Source of the DNA: Maricaulis virginensis
GTDB taxonomy: Bacteria > Pseudomonadota > Alphaproteobacteria > Caulobacterales > Maricaulaceae
Reading direction: 5' to 3'
DNA length: 64,000 bases
Assembly (NCBI RefSeq): GCF_027922185.1
Contig: NZ_BSFE01000004.1
Span: forward strand, 62,001-126,000
Position 1 is the stretch's first letter, and each line of letters starts with the position of its first letter. Position numbers and translations under genes: made by a program. This document shows positions 1 to 8,419 of this stretch, piece by piece. The notes under the pieces are model-generated. The model made no database searches. It was not told the DNA's origin and worked only from the letters and a program-made list of their open reading frames with translations.

Positions 1-112
1 CCGGATCGTGCGGTGTCTGGGGGAGGGGCGGCAGCCGCGTGAGCCGCGTACCGCCTTTGCTTTGGTCGTGGGGGCCGTGCTCACCCATGCTGCTCGCGGG
101 CATGGGGCCCAT
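1..112 (-). CDS. possible N-terminal part of a gene running off the left edge
   Basis: An uninterrupted minus-strand frame begins at an ATG at 112 and stays open to the window edge, giving 37 residues. They are polar and rich in proline, histidine and basic residues, and no domain can be recognised. An AGGTG stretch lies directly before the ATG but is too close for a good ribosome-binding site. The main support is context: it diverges from the TetR regulator at 212, and regulators of that family often face their target. It may be a chance frame. Confidence 0.3.
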   Translation of the reverse strand, partial: MGPMPASSMGEHGPHDQSKGGTRLTRLPPLPQTPHDP

Positions 113-183
113 CACCTGTTTTCGCTCGACCGTGAACTCGAAGAGGCTTTCACAGGACCGGGCTTGCCGCGTCACCGGCACCG

Positions 184-196
184 GACGCCCGGCGTC
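184..196. promoter_or_regulatory. perfect 6-1-6 inverted repeat before the TetR gene
   Basis: The sequence GACGCC-C-GGCGTC is a perfect inverted repeat 15 bases upstream of the GTG start of the TetR-family gene. TetR proteins commonly bind such dyads to control their own gene and a divergent neighbour. In DNA this GC-rich a 6-bp dyad can occur by chance, so the operator role is inference. Confidence 0.3.
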
Positions 197-211
197 GGGC
201 CGGCGCCTTCA

Positions 212-721
212 GTGGCTGAGGGCCCGGTCACGACCCCGCGCGAGCAGATCCTGGATGCCGCGATCGATCTTCTCGCCGATGACGGCCTGCGGGCGATGTC
301 CCACCGCAGCCTGGCACGCCAGGCCGGTCTGTCGCTGTCGGCCACGACCTATTACTTCGCATCCAAGACCGAAATCTTCGAAGCGGCACTCGAACGCCTG
401 ATCGAGAGGGCGCAGCACGCATTGGCGGACAGCGGGAGCGCTGTGGGCCCGGCTTCCTGGGACATGAACAGCCTGGTGGAGACATTGACCGAATTCTATC
501 TCGAAGAGGGACAGGCGGCGACGCGCGCCCATCTCAATATCGGTCTTCTGGCCGGACGCACGCCCTCCATGCACGCGGCGATGGAAGACTTGTACGCGCT
601 TCAGATCGCGAACTTCATCCGGCTTCTGGGCGAAGCCGGGACAGGTGGCAGCGGCGATCGGACCGTCTTCTTATACAAGCTGATTTCCGGCCATCTGATG
701 CTCAGCCTGCTGGATATGTAG
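212..721 (+). CDS. TetR/AcrR family transcriptional regulator
   Basis: This 169-residue protein has a TetR-type helix-turn-helix at about residues 8-55: a PREQILDAAIDLLADDG helix, then SHRSLARQAGLS and TTYYFASKTEIFEAAL, the typical recognition helix and YYYF-like stretch. The C-terminal half is the variable ligand-binding and dimer domain. The GTG at 212 is chosen because similarity begins a few residues after it; the frame is open further upstream, but that part is compositionally odd. It probably represses a local gene, possibly the partial frame diverging to the left. The ligand cannot be predicted. Confidence 0.8.
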   Translation: MAEGPVTTPREQILDAAIDLLADDGLRAMSHRSLARQAGLSLSATTYYFASKTEIFEAALERLIERAQHALADSGSAVGPASWDMNSLVETLTEFYLEEGQAATRAHLNIGLLAGRTPSMHAAMEDLYALQIANFIRLLGEAGTGGSGDRTVFLYKLISGHLMLSLLDM

Positions 722-737
722 CGGGCCGACGGTGCCG

Positions 738-902
738 TCAGTCCCGGCAGCGGCCCTTGCCGCCGCCGTTTGCGGAGAAGGTCACCGAAAAGGCGATGCC
801 GATGATCAGGGGGACCCAGATCGGCAATTCGCCGACACCGGGTGCATCCAGCGCGGCCGCGATGTGATCGTCGACCAGCCACCACAGAAGAAAAAGCCAC
901 AT
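738..902 (-). CDS. 54-residue membrane protein at the end of the cysK-sseA-metC operon
   Basis: The ATG at 902 lies 23 bases after the metC stop on the same strand, and the frame runs for 54 codons. The product begins with a very hydrophobic, tryptophan-rich segment (MWLFLLWWLVDD) and has a second hydrophobic stretch at about residues 27-43 (PIWVPLIIGIAFSVTF), then a short glycine-rich basic tail. It therefore looks like a small inner-membrane protein with one or two spans. It matches no family that I recognise. Its position suggests co-transcription with the sulfur amino-acid genes. Confidence 0.6.
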   Translation of the reverse strand: MWLFLLWWLVDDHIAAALDAPGVGELPIWVPLIIGIAFSVTFSANGGGKGRCRD

Positions 903-925
903 CTCTACGTCCCTTTCGTGCCGGA

Positions 926-2074
926 TCAGGCGACGGCGGCGAAGCCCCGTTCCAGATCGGCGATGAGGTCTTCCGGCGCTTCCAGGCCGATGGCGAAGCG
1001 GATCAGGGCGCCGTCATGGCGGTGCGTGGTCCTGGTGCGCTTGAGCTGGGGGTCGCAATGGATCGCCAGGCTCTCATAGCCGCCCCAGGAAAAGCCCATG
1101 CCGAACACGTCGAGCGCATCGAGGAAGCGCTCGCTCTTCGGAATGTCCCAGCCGGGAAACTCCACCGAGAACAGGCCGCAGCCGCCGGTAAAGTCGCGCT
1201 GGAACAAGGCGTTGTCGGGATGGTCGGCATGGGCCGGGTGCAGGATGCGGCCGGTCTCCGGACGGGATTTCAGCCAGTCGGCGATCGCCATTGAGGAGGC
1301 AAAGCTGCGCTCCATCCGCACGGCCATCGACCGCAGGCCGCGCAGGGCGAGATAGACGTCGTCGGGCGCGGTGTGGAAGCCGAAGCTGCGCTCGGTGGCC
1401 TGCAGGCGCGCAAACAGCGCCTCGTCGCGCGCCACCACGGCGCCCATGAGAAGATCGGAATGCCCGCCGACATATTTGGTCAGTGCCTGGGCGGCATAAT
1501 CGACGCCCAGCTGCAGCGGCTTCAGGGTCAGCCCGGCACTCCAGGTATCGTCGATAATGGTGATGACGCCCTTCTCGCGCGCGACCCTGGCGATGGCGGG
1601 AATGTCCTGCATCTCCATCGTCAGCGATCCGGGCGATTCCAGCAGGATGGCCTGGGTCTCGTCCGTGATGAGATCGGCGATTTCGGCTCCCATGCGCGGC
1701 GCGAAGAATTCCGTCTTCACCCCGAATTTCGGCATGGTGGTCAGAAGGAAGTTGCGCACAGGCCCGTAGATGCAGTCGGCCGCGAGCACGGTCCCGCCGG
1801 CCTCGACCGAGGCCAGGATGGAGAGCGTGTTGGCCATCAGGCCGGAGGAGGTGAGGGCACAGCCGGCACCGCCCTGCAGCTCGGTCAGCGCGCCGCGCAG
1901 GGCCTGGTGGGTTTCCAGACCGACCCGGCCATAATGCACGCGTCCCGGCGGGAAGTCGTAAAGCTCGGCCGCTGACGGGGCGAGCATGGTCGAGCCGCGG
2001 GCGACGGACGGATTGACCTGTCCGCGTTCGTCGTGCGGCCGTCCAAGCCGGGTGAGCCGGGTTTCGTCCTTCAT
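926..2074 (-). CDS. metC: cystathionine beta-lyase (PLP-dependent trans-sulfuration enzyme)
   Basis: This 382-residue protein belongs to the Cys/Met metabolism PLP enzymes. It shows the YGRVGLETHQALRGAL segment near residue 48, the SSGLMAN cofactor-phosphate region near 76, an IIDDTW aspartate pair near 173, and the PLP lysine at about 200 in ALTKYVGGHSD. MetC cleaves cystathionine to homocysteine, pyruvate and ammonia in methionine synthesis. The ATG at 2074 is chosen because the frame upstream overlaps the sseA end; the gap to sseA is 20 bases. Cystathionine gamma-synthase and gamma-lyase are close relatives, so specificity is not certain. Confidence 0.85.
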   Translation of the reverse strand: MKDETRLTRLGRPHDERGQVNPSVARGSTMLAPSAAELYDFPPGRVHYGRVGLETHQALRGALTELQGGAGCALTSSGLMANTLSILASVEAGGTVLAADCIYGPVRNFLLTTMPKFGVKTEFFAPRMGAEIADLITDETQAILLESPGSLTMEMQDIPAIARVAREKGVITIIDDTWSAGLTLKPLQLGVDYAAQALTKYVGGHSDLLMGAVVARDEALFARLQATERSFGFHTAPDDVYLALRGLRSMAVRMERSFASSMAIADWLKSRPETGRILHPAHADHPDNALFQRDFTGGCGLFSVEFPGWDIPKSERFLDALDVFGMGFSWGGYESLAIHCDPQLKRTRTTHRHDGALIRFAIGLEAPEDLIADLERGFAAVA

Positions 2075-2094
2075 CAAATCCCTCAATCTGTTGT

Positions 2095-2919
2095 TCAATC
2101 CCGGCCGGCTTCGATCGGTGTGTCGTCGCGGCTGCCCCATTCGGCCCAGGAGCCGTCATAGACAGCAGCCGTGCGGCCCAGTCTTTCAAGTCCGAGCGCA
2201 AGGATGCAGGCCGTCACCCCGGAGCCGCAAGTGGTAATGACGGGCGTATCGTCGCGCAAACCGGCTGCACGGAAGTGATCTGGGTGGCCGGCGAGTTCTC
2301 CCCGCTCGTTCAGCAGCTGGACGAAGGGCAGGTTCAGCGCGCCGGGCATGTGTCCGCTGCGCATGCCCGGGCGGGGTTCCGCTGCACTGCCGGCAAAGCG
2401 CGCCGCAGGCCGGGCATCGAGAACCTGGTGGGCACCGGATGTGACCGCATCAAGCACGTCCTCCCGTCCGGCGAGACGGTGCGGCTGAAAGTCCGCTGTG
2501 AAATCGCCCTGCGGCCAGTCCCCGGCCGGGCCGTTTTCGACGGGTCCGCCCGCGGTCAGCCAGAGCGGCAGTCCACCGTCCAGCACGCGTACGGAATCGT
2601 GTCCCATCGCCCGGAACATCCACCAGACACGCGCCGCACTGAACAGGCCCATCCGGTCGTAGACGATCAGTTCGCTGTCCCGGTTGATACCCAGGGCGCG
2701 CGCATGACGCTCGAAGACGTCCGGCGGCGGCAGCATGTGGGGCAGGGGCGAGGCCTCGTCCTTCACCGTGTCGATATCGATCTGCCGGGCACCGGGAATA
2801 CAGCCCGCCACGCGCGGCTGCGGCCCGCCCTCGAAGGTCCAGGTCGCGTCGAGAAAGACGGTTCCGGCGGCGCCGTGCCGCCCGAGAGCATCAGCGACGG
2901 AGATGACCGGGTCGGTCAT
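2095..2919 (-). CDS. sseA: 3-mercaptopyruvate sulfurtransferase (two-domain rhodanese)
   Basis: The 274-residue protein has two rhodanese domains, about residues 5-125 and 150-270. The C-terminal one carries the active-site loop CGSGVTA with Cys231, the loop type of mercaptopyruvate sulfurtransferases, whereas thiosulfate sulfurtransferases usually have a CRKGVTA loop. It moves sulfur from 3-mercaptopyruvate to acceptors such as cyanide or thiols. The ATG at 2919 overlaps the cysK stop by four bases (ATGA), so translation is probably coupled. The genes on either side make and break cysteine and homocysteine, which fits a role in handling sulfane sulfur. Confidence 0.9.
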   Translation of the reverse strand: MTDPVISVADALGRHGAAGTVFLDATWTFEGGPQPRVAGCIPGARQIDIDTVKDEASPLPHMLPPPDVFERHARALGINRDSELIVYDRMGLFSAARVWWMFRAMGHDSVRVLDGGLPLWLTAGGPVENGPAGDWPQGDFTADFQPHRLAGREDVLDAVTSGAHQVLDARPAARFAGSAAEPRPGMRSGHMPGALNLPFVQLLNERGELAGHPDHFRAAGLRDDTPVITTCGSGVTACILALGLERLGRTAAVYDGSWAEWGSRDDTPIEAGRD

Positions 2920-3920
2920 GCCTCCATCCAGGCCGGCACCGGCAGGCCCTTCTCGCGCAGGAAGTCGGGATTGTAGAGCTTGGACTGGTAGCGCGAGCCG
3001 TGATCGCACAGCACGGTCACGATGGTGTGGCCCGGCCCCATATCGCGCGCCATGCGGATCGCGCCGGCGATATTCACCCCCGACGACCCGCCCAGGCACA
3101 GGCCTTCCTGCGAGATCAGATCGAAGATCAGGGGCAGGGCTTCCTCATCCGAGATGCGATAGGCGCGGTCGACCCTGGTGTCGACGAGGTTGGCCGTGAT
3201 GCGGCTCTGGCCGATGCCTTCGGTGATGGAGGTGCCTTCGGCTTTCAGCTCGCCATGGGCGAAATATCCGTAGAGGGCCGCGCCGCCGGGATCGGCGATA
3301 CCGATCTGCACATCGGGATTTTTCGCCTTGAGGCCCGCCGACAGGCCGCCCAGCGTGCCGCCCGAACCGACAGCACAGATGAAGCCGTCCACCTTGCCGT
3401 CCGTCTGGTCCCAGACTTCCTGTGCCGTGGTCGCCGCGTGGAAGTCGCGATTGGCGGTATTGTCGAACTGGTTGGCCCATATCGCGCCATTCGGTTCGCT
3501 CCTGGCCAGCTCCTCGGCCAGCGTGCCGGAATAGCGCGCATAGTGATTGGGGTTGGAATAGGGCACGGCATCGACCTCGATCAGCTCGGCGCCGAGAAGC
3601 CGGATCGCGTCCTTCTTTTCCTTCGACTGGGTGCGCGGGAAGACGATCACGACCTTGTAGCCCAGCGCCGCACCGACCATGGCCAGGCCGATCCCGGTAT
3701 TGCCGGCCGTGCCTTCCACGATTGTGCCGCCTGGTTTCAGTGCGCCGGATTTCTCCGCCGCACGGATGATGCCCAGCGCCGCCCGATCCTTGATCGATCC
3801 GCCGGGGTTGAGGAATTCGGCCTTGCCGAGGATCTCGCAGCCGGTGGCCTCCGAGGCCGCGTTGAGCCGGAGCAACGGCGTGTTTCCGATCAGGTCGATG
3901 ACAGACTTGGCGGGGGGCAC
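2916..3920 (-). CDS. cysK: cysteine synthase A
   Basis: The 334-residue PLP enzyme makes cysteine from O-acetylserine and sulfide. Visible hallmarks are IGNTPLLRLN near residue 11, NPGGSIKDRAAL with the PLP lysine at 44, the EGTAGNTGIGLA substrate-binding loop, and the GSGGTLGGLSAG phosphate-binding loop. The GTG at 3920 is preceded by GGAGAG at good spacing, whereas the open frame further upstream is not conserved in style. It is the first gene of the cysK-sseA-metC unit. A cystathionine beta-synthase-like role is possible, because the residues after EKKDAIRLLGAELIEVDA are a longer variant than in E. coli CysK. Confidence 0.88.
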   Translation of the reverse strand: MPPAKSVIDLIGNTPLLRLNAASEATGCEILGKAEFLNPGGSIKDRAALGIIRAAEKSGALKPGGTIVEGTAGNTGIGLAMVGAALGYKVVIVFPRTQSKEKKDAIRLLGAELIEVDAVPYSNPNHYARYSGTLAEELARSEPNGAIWANQFDNTANRDFHAATTAQEVWDQTDGKVDGFICAVGSGGTLGGLSAGLKAKNPDVQIGIADPGGAALYGYFAHGELKAEGTSITEGIGQSRITANLVDTRVDRAYRISDEEALPLIFDLISQEGLCLGGSSGVNIAGAIRMARDMGPGHTIVTVLCDHGSRYQSKLYNPDFLREKGLPVPAWMEA

Positions 3921-4035
3921 GGGCGCTCTCCAGTTTTGCGGACACTGCGGGCGATATAGGCACGCCCTTGTCGGGCCTCCAGCCATAAAACGCAAATCCG
4001 GGGATCCGGATCGCACCTTCGCGCGTAGACAGGGT

Positions 4036-4638
4036 ATGAAAACCCTCGTCCTGACCCTCCTGTCCACCGCCTTCGCTTCACCGGCACCCGTTCCCGCCGA
4101 ACCGCCGGCCGATATCGTGTTCGACGTGTTGCGCAATGGTCAGGCCTTCGGCCGACATGAAGTGCGTTTCGACGAGGGCGAGGCGGGTGAACTCCTGGTC
4201 GATATCGATATCGAGCTTCGGGCGGGCCTCGGCCCGATCACCGTGTTTCGGTACGAACACGCTGCCGAGGAAGTCTGGCGCGACGGTCAGCTGGTCTCGC
4301 TGGAGGCCGAGACGCTGAAGGATGGCGACCGGATTGCGGTGGATGTCGAACGAGGTGACACCGGGTTGATTGACCTGATGCCGTCGAGCCATTGGCTGGG
4401 TTATGACCCGGCCGAGCGCCGCATCCTGAATACCGAAACCGGGGAAGCCATGCCGGTCGAGATCGAGGATCTCGGGCTGGAGACGGTCGAGACGGCATCC
4501 GGCGAGATCGAGGCGCGCCGTATCCGCATGACCGGCACGCTCACCGTCGACCTCTGGTACGACGCCGAGGGCCGCTGGGTCGGTTGCGCTTTCGAAGCGC
4601 GTGGCCAGTCGATCCGCTACGTCCTGCAAGACGCTTAG
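4036..4638 (+). CDS. DUF6134 family secreted protein
   Basis: This 200-residue protein starts with a signal peptide (MKTLVLTLLSTAFASPAPVPA) and continues as a beta-rich domain with the pattern DIVFDVLRNGQAFGRHEVRF, typical of DUF6134. That family is common in alphaproteobacteria and is probably periplasmic, but no reaction is known. The gene diverges from cysK, and its stop overlaps the stop of the convergent photolyase gene by four bases (4635-4638). The ATG at 4036 is chosen because it begins the signal peptide; the longer open frame upstream runs antisense through cysK. Confidence 0.75.
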   Translation: MKTLVLTLLSTAFASPAPVPAEPPADIVFDVLRNGQAFGRHEVRFDEGEAGELLVDIDIELRAGLGPITVFRYEHAAEEVWRDGQLVSLEAETLKDGDRIAVDVERGDTGLIDLMPSSHWLGYDPAERRILNTETGEAMPVEIEDLGLETVETASGEIEARRIRMTGTLTVDLWYDAEGRWVGCAFEARGQSIRYVLQDA

Positions 4639-6104
4639 GCGTTCTCTTCGGCGGCTTCCGCTTTCATCTGTTCGAAGGCGGCGAGGGCGGCCTCCCGGCC
4701 CGCTTTCAGGTCGACGACGGGGCGCGGATAGTTGCGTCCCAGTTCCACGCCCTGCGATGCAAGCTGACCGGCCGACGCCTCCCAGGGCGCATGGATATCG
4801 CGTGTCGCGAGGCTGACGAGCTCGGGCACCCAGCGGCGGACATAATGGCCGTCCGGGTCGAACTTCTCGCCCTGGGTCGCGGGGTTGAAGATGCGGAAAT
4901 AGGGCGCCGCATCGGCGCCGGAGCCGGCGACCCATTGCCAGCTTGCGGCATTCACCACCGGATCGGCATCGACCAGCGTATCCTCGAACCAGGCCATGCC
5001 GTCACGCCAGTGACAGCCGATATGCTTGATCAGGTAGGAGGCGGTGATCATGCGCGGGCGATTGTGCATCCAGCCGGTCTTCCAGAGCTCGCGCATCGCC
5101 GCATCGACCATGGGAATACCGGTCCGGCCGCGCTGCCAGGCCTGAAGGCCTTCGGGATTGTCGCGCCAGGGGAAGTGATCGAAGCGCGGGTCGAAATTCT
5201 TCTGCCGCAGATCGCCGAAATGGTGGACGAGATAATAGGCGAAGTCGCGCCAGCCGATTTCCGCGAGGTATTTTTCGGCTGCCCCGAAGGACTGCCCGCG
5301 CTCGGCCTGCAGCTGGACACGGTGCCAGACTGCGCGGGGCGAAATCTCGCCCCAGCCCAGATGCGGCGACAGGCGCGAAGTGCCGAACAGGTCGGGACGG
5401 TCGCGATGGGTCTTGTAGTCGGGCAGCGCCTCGCCGAGGAAGGTTTCGAGCTGTTTGCGGGCCGCTGCTTCGCCGGGCGTCCAGCGGTCATGGAAACCGG
5501 CCGCCCAGTCGGGCTTGACCGGCAGCAGCTCCCAGTCTGCCAGATCGTCACTGGCGATCGGATCGGCCGCGGTCAGGCTGTCCGGTGCGGGCAGGGGGCC
5601 GCGGGGCGAAAAGTCTTTCTGTGCGGCCCGCCAGAAGGCGCTGAATACCTTGTAAGGCTGGCCGGAGCCGTTCAGCAGGCTGGCCGGATCGATCAGGGTC
5701 GTGGCGCGGAAGGCGCGCGGCCGGACATCCGCGGCCTGCAAGGCTTCGGCGATATCGCGGTCGCGGGCATCGATCCAGGGCCAGTCGACGCGGTTCCAGA
5801 AGACCTCGCGCACTCCGGCCTCGCGCACGATCTCGGGGATGAGATCGGCTGCCGCCCCCTGGCGCAGGCTGAGCCTTCCGCCCAGGCGTTCGATATCGGC
5901 AGCAAGCGCGGTCAGCGAGTGGTGCAGCCACCAGTCGGCCGCGGCGCCCGGTGACAGGCGCAGCGCTGTATCCTCTTCGCGGATGTAGACAAACAGGAGC
6001 GGCCGGCCACTCTGGACCGCCGCGTGCAGCGCCGGATTGTCGGCCAGGCGCAGATCGCGCCGGAACCAGACGAGTGCAGGTGCGGTGGCGGTTGCAGTTG
6101 CCAT
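4635..6104 (-). CDS. phrB: deoxyribodipyrimidine photolyase, class I
   Basis: The 489-residue flavoprotein uses blue light to split cyclobutane pyrimidine dimers. The N-terminal photolyase domain begins with LVWFRRDLRLADNPAL. The C-terminal FAD and DNA-binding domain contains RLSPHLGWGEISPR, WKTGWMHNRPRMITASYLIKH and WVAGSGADAAPYFRIFNP, the standard signature regions. An AGGACA sequence precedes the ATG at 6104. It diverges from kdsA. A cryptochrome-like role cannot be excluded, but all repair-enzyme signature regions are present. Confidence 0.92.
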   Translation of the reverse strand: MATATATAPALVWFRRDLRLADNPALHAAVQSGRPLLFVYIREEDTALRLSPGAAADWWLHHSLTALAADIERLGGRLSLRQGAAADLIPEIVREAGVREVFWNRVDWPWIDARDRDIAEALQAADVRPRAFRATTLIDPASLLNGSGQPYKVFSAFWRAAQKDFSPRGPLPAPDSLTAADPIASDDLADWELLPVKPDWAAGFHDRWTPGEAAARKQLETFLGEALPDYKTHRDRPDLFGTSRLSPHLGWGEISPRAVWHRVQLQAERGQSFGAAEKYLAEIGWRDFAYYLVHHFGDLRQKNFDPRFDHFPWRDNPEGLQAWQRGRTGIPMVDAAMRELWKTGWMHNRPRMITASYLIKHIGCHWRDGMAWFEDTLVDADPVVNAASWQWVAGSGADAAPYFRIFNPATQGEKFDPDGHYVRRWVPELVSLATRDIHAPWEASAGQLASQGVELGRNYPRPVVDLKAGREAALAAFEQMKAEAAEENA

Positions 6105-6227
6105 GAGTGTCCTGTGGATCGATAAGGGCCTTGTCTGAATACGCCGCCGACCCGATATCGGATCAGGCGAGCGACACCAGCGCCGGCTGCAGGCCGGCTG
6201 CAGAACGAGGCCCGAAGGAGGCCGTGA

Positions 6228-7076
6228 ATGAGCCAGGTCAATTCCGTGATTTCCGTCCCCCGTCCCGGTCGCGATCCGATCGAGATCGGCAATGACCGCA
6301 AGCTCACCTTCATCGCGGGCCCCTGCCAGCTGGAAAGCCGCGAGCACGGGCTGGAAGTCTCCCAGCAATTGCGCGAGATCGCCGACCGGCTCAATGTCGG
6401 CCTGATCTACAAGACCTCCTATGACAAGGCGAACCGCACCTCGCTCTCGAGCGCGCGCGGCATGGGGCTGGAAGCCTCGCTGCCGGTGTTTGCCGAGATC
6501 CGCGAAAAGTCCGGCCTGCCGGTGCTCACCGATGTGCACACGGCCGAGCAGGCGAAACTCGCCGCCCAGGCCGTCGATGTGATCCAGATCCCGGCCTTCC
6601 TGTGCCGCCAGACCGATCTGCTGATCGCGGCGGCCGAAACCGGCAAGCCGGTGAATGTGAAGAAGGGCCAGTTCCTCGCACCCTGGGACATGAAGAATGT
6701 CATCGCCAAGGTGGCCGATGCCGGCAATCCGAATGTCATGGCCTGCGAGCGCGGCGCCAGCTTCGGCTACAACACGCTCGTCTCCGACATGCGCTCACTG
6801 CCGATCATGGCCAGCTTCGGCGCACCGGTCGTGTTCGACGCGACCCATTCGGTGCAACAGCCCGGCGGGCAGGGCACGACCTCCGGCGGTCAGCGCGAAT
6901 TCGTGCCGACCCTGGCCCGTGCGGCCGTGGCTGTGGGCGTCGCCGCCGTCTTCATGGAAACCCATCCGGATCCGGACAATGCGCCGTCGGACGGCCCCAA
7001 CATGGTGCCGCTGAGCGAATTCGAAGCCCTGGCCGCTCGCCTGCTCGAGTTCGACGCTCTCGCCAAAGGCCTCTAG
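6228..7076 (+). CDS. kdsA: 3-deoxy-8-phosphooctulonate (KDO-8-P) synthase
   Basis: This 282-residue enzyme condenses arabinose-5-phosphate with phosphoenolpyruvate to give KDO-8-phosphate, the precursor of the lipopolysaccharide inner-core sugar. Recognisable stretches are FIAGPCQLESREHGLEV, YKTSYDKANRTS, IPAFLCRQTDLL, NVKKGQFLAPWDMKN and FDATHSVQQPGG. A strong AAGGAGG lies seven bases before the ATG. It stands alone here, diverging from phrB and ending against the DUF3089 gene with a four-base stop overlap (7073-7076). Confidence 0.95.
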   Translation: MSQVNSVISVPRPGRDPIEIGNDRKLTFIAGPCQLESREHGLEVSQQLREIADRLNVGLIYKTSYDKANRTSLSSARGMGLEASLPVFAEIREKSGLPVLTDVHTAEQAKLAAQAVDVIQIPAFLCRQTDLLIAAAETGKPVNVKKGQFLAPWDMKNVIAKVADAGNPNVMACERGASFGYNTLVSDMRSLPIMASFGAPVVFDATHSVQQPGGQGTTSGGQREFVPTLARAAVAVGVAAVFMETHPDPDNAPSDGPNMVPLSEFEALAARLLEFDALAKGL

Positions 7077-8278
7077 CGGAATTCCCGTCTGTCGGGGATG
7101 GGCACAACGGGCGCATCCTCGACTTCCTCGATCCCGTCCAGTGCCGGTGCCCAGCGGCGTTCCTCCTGCAGGATGGTGGAGAGGTTCAGACTGCGCCGCG
7201 CGGCGTCCAGGCGCAGGTCTTCGTAGAAGAGATTGAAGGGCGGCACGCGGTATTCCTCGGCCAGCCGGTTGGGCCGGCGCAGATCGGCATAGTCCGGCTC
7301 TTCCACGAACAGGATTCCGTCGCCGCACTGGGCACCGGTCTGGCCCGGTACCGGCGCCGGCGTTGAATCCGGCGGCAGGCCTTCGGCGGCCACGCCGCCG
7401 CGATGCAGGCGCGCCGAGGCATATTCCGCCGTGCGGGCCGACAGGATCGGATTGACGCACAGGAGGCCGCGCCCGTCGACAAAGTCCAGACCGCCGCGCG
7501 GCGTCCAGGTCATCGAGCGCTCGGTGAGGATGCGGATGCGGCCTTCCTCGCCCGGGCGGGCGTAGGAATAGGCCAGCACGCAGCGCACATCCTCGGGTGT
7601 CTCGCAGGGCGGGATATCGGCCAGCACATTGTTGAACAGGTCGAGCGGCACCGGCGATTCGAGGATATAGGCGGCGATCAGCCGCTCGCGCAGTTCCGGA
7701 TCGGGCGCGACCCGCTCGATCAGCAGGCCCAGCACGTGGAAACCGCCCTGGCCGACACCGGCCAGCAGGATCGGCCGCTCATCCCCGGCCTGCGTCAGGA
7801 AGGCGTCGAACGCGCGTTCGACATCGCCATAGGCAAACTGCCGCGCGAGGATCGAATCCTCGCGATTATTCATGAAGGTATAGAGCGCCGCCTGGCGGTA
7901 TTTCGGCGCAAAGAGCACGCCGGAATTGGCAAAGGGTGCGGCGTAGTTGGGCAGCATGGTGCGCGTCACAGCCTCGACGGCGCGCTCCTTGTCCAGCTCG
8001 GCATTCCAGTTCGAGCCGCCCGAATAGGTGGTGGGATGGATAAAGAAGACCGCCGGCTCGTCAGCGCCGGCAAACGTGCCGCGGGCGAACCAGGCTTCGT
8101 CGCTGGCATAATTGGCGCCGCGCGGCGGGGTATAGGTCTGGAAGGGTTCGCCGGGATCCTGGAAGGTCTGGTAGATCTGGTCGCGCAGGGCCCAGCTGGT
8201 CAGCGCGAGCAGGACCAGGAAGCCGGCCGCGCCGGCCAGCATCATCCAGCGGGCGATAGATATGGGATTGGCCTTCAT
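7073..8278 (-). CDS. DUF3089 alpha/beta-hydrolase-fold protein with the nucleophile serine replaced
   Basis: The 401-residue protein has an N-terminal membrane segment (about residues 10-30) followed by a DUF3089 domain, as shown by AVFFIHPTTYSGG, FAPKYRQAALYTF and ALAYSYA-like stretches. DUF3089 proteins are lipase-like, with the nucleophile in a G-H-S-Q-G elbow. Here the elbow reads G-V-G-Q-G at residues 174-178, so the catalytic position is glycine (codon GGC, one base from the serine codon AGC). The fold seems intact and the frame unbroken. It is probably anchored in the inner membrane and faces the periplasm. It may be non-catalytic or use another residue. Confidence 0.8.
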   Translation of the reverse strand: MKANPISIARWMMLAGAAGFLVLLALTSWALRDQIYQTFQDPGEPFQTYTPPRGANYASDEAWFARGTFAGADEPAVFFIHPTTYSGGSNWNAELDKERAVEAVTRTMLPNYAAPFANSGVLFAPKYRQAALYTFMNNREDSILARQFAYGDVERAFDAFLTQAGDERPILLAGVGQGGFHVLGLLIERVAPDPELRERLIAAYILESPVPLDLFNNVLADIPPCETPEDVRCVLAYSYARPGEEGRIRILTERSMTWTPRGGLDFVDGRGLLCVNPILSARTAEYASARLHRGGVAAEGLPPDSTPAPVPGQTGAQCGDGILFVEEPDYADLRRPNRLAEEYRVPPFNLFYEDLRLDAARRSLNLSTILQEERRWAPALDGIEEVEDAPVVPIPDRREFR

Positions 8279-8419
8279 GCGGTCACGGTCTCCCTGCAGA
8301 CCTGCCGGAAGACGTCGCGTGCCGAGATTGGCGCACCGGAATCCATAACGTAGACTACCCTTGCTGCGGGGGAATCAGCTCTTTTCACGCGCCTTGCGCC
8401 GTCCGGACACGGGAGTGCC

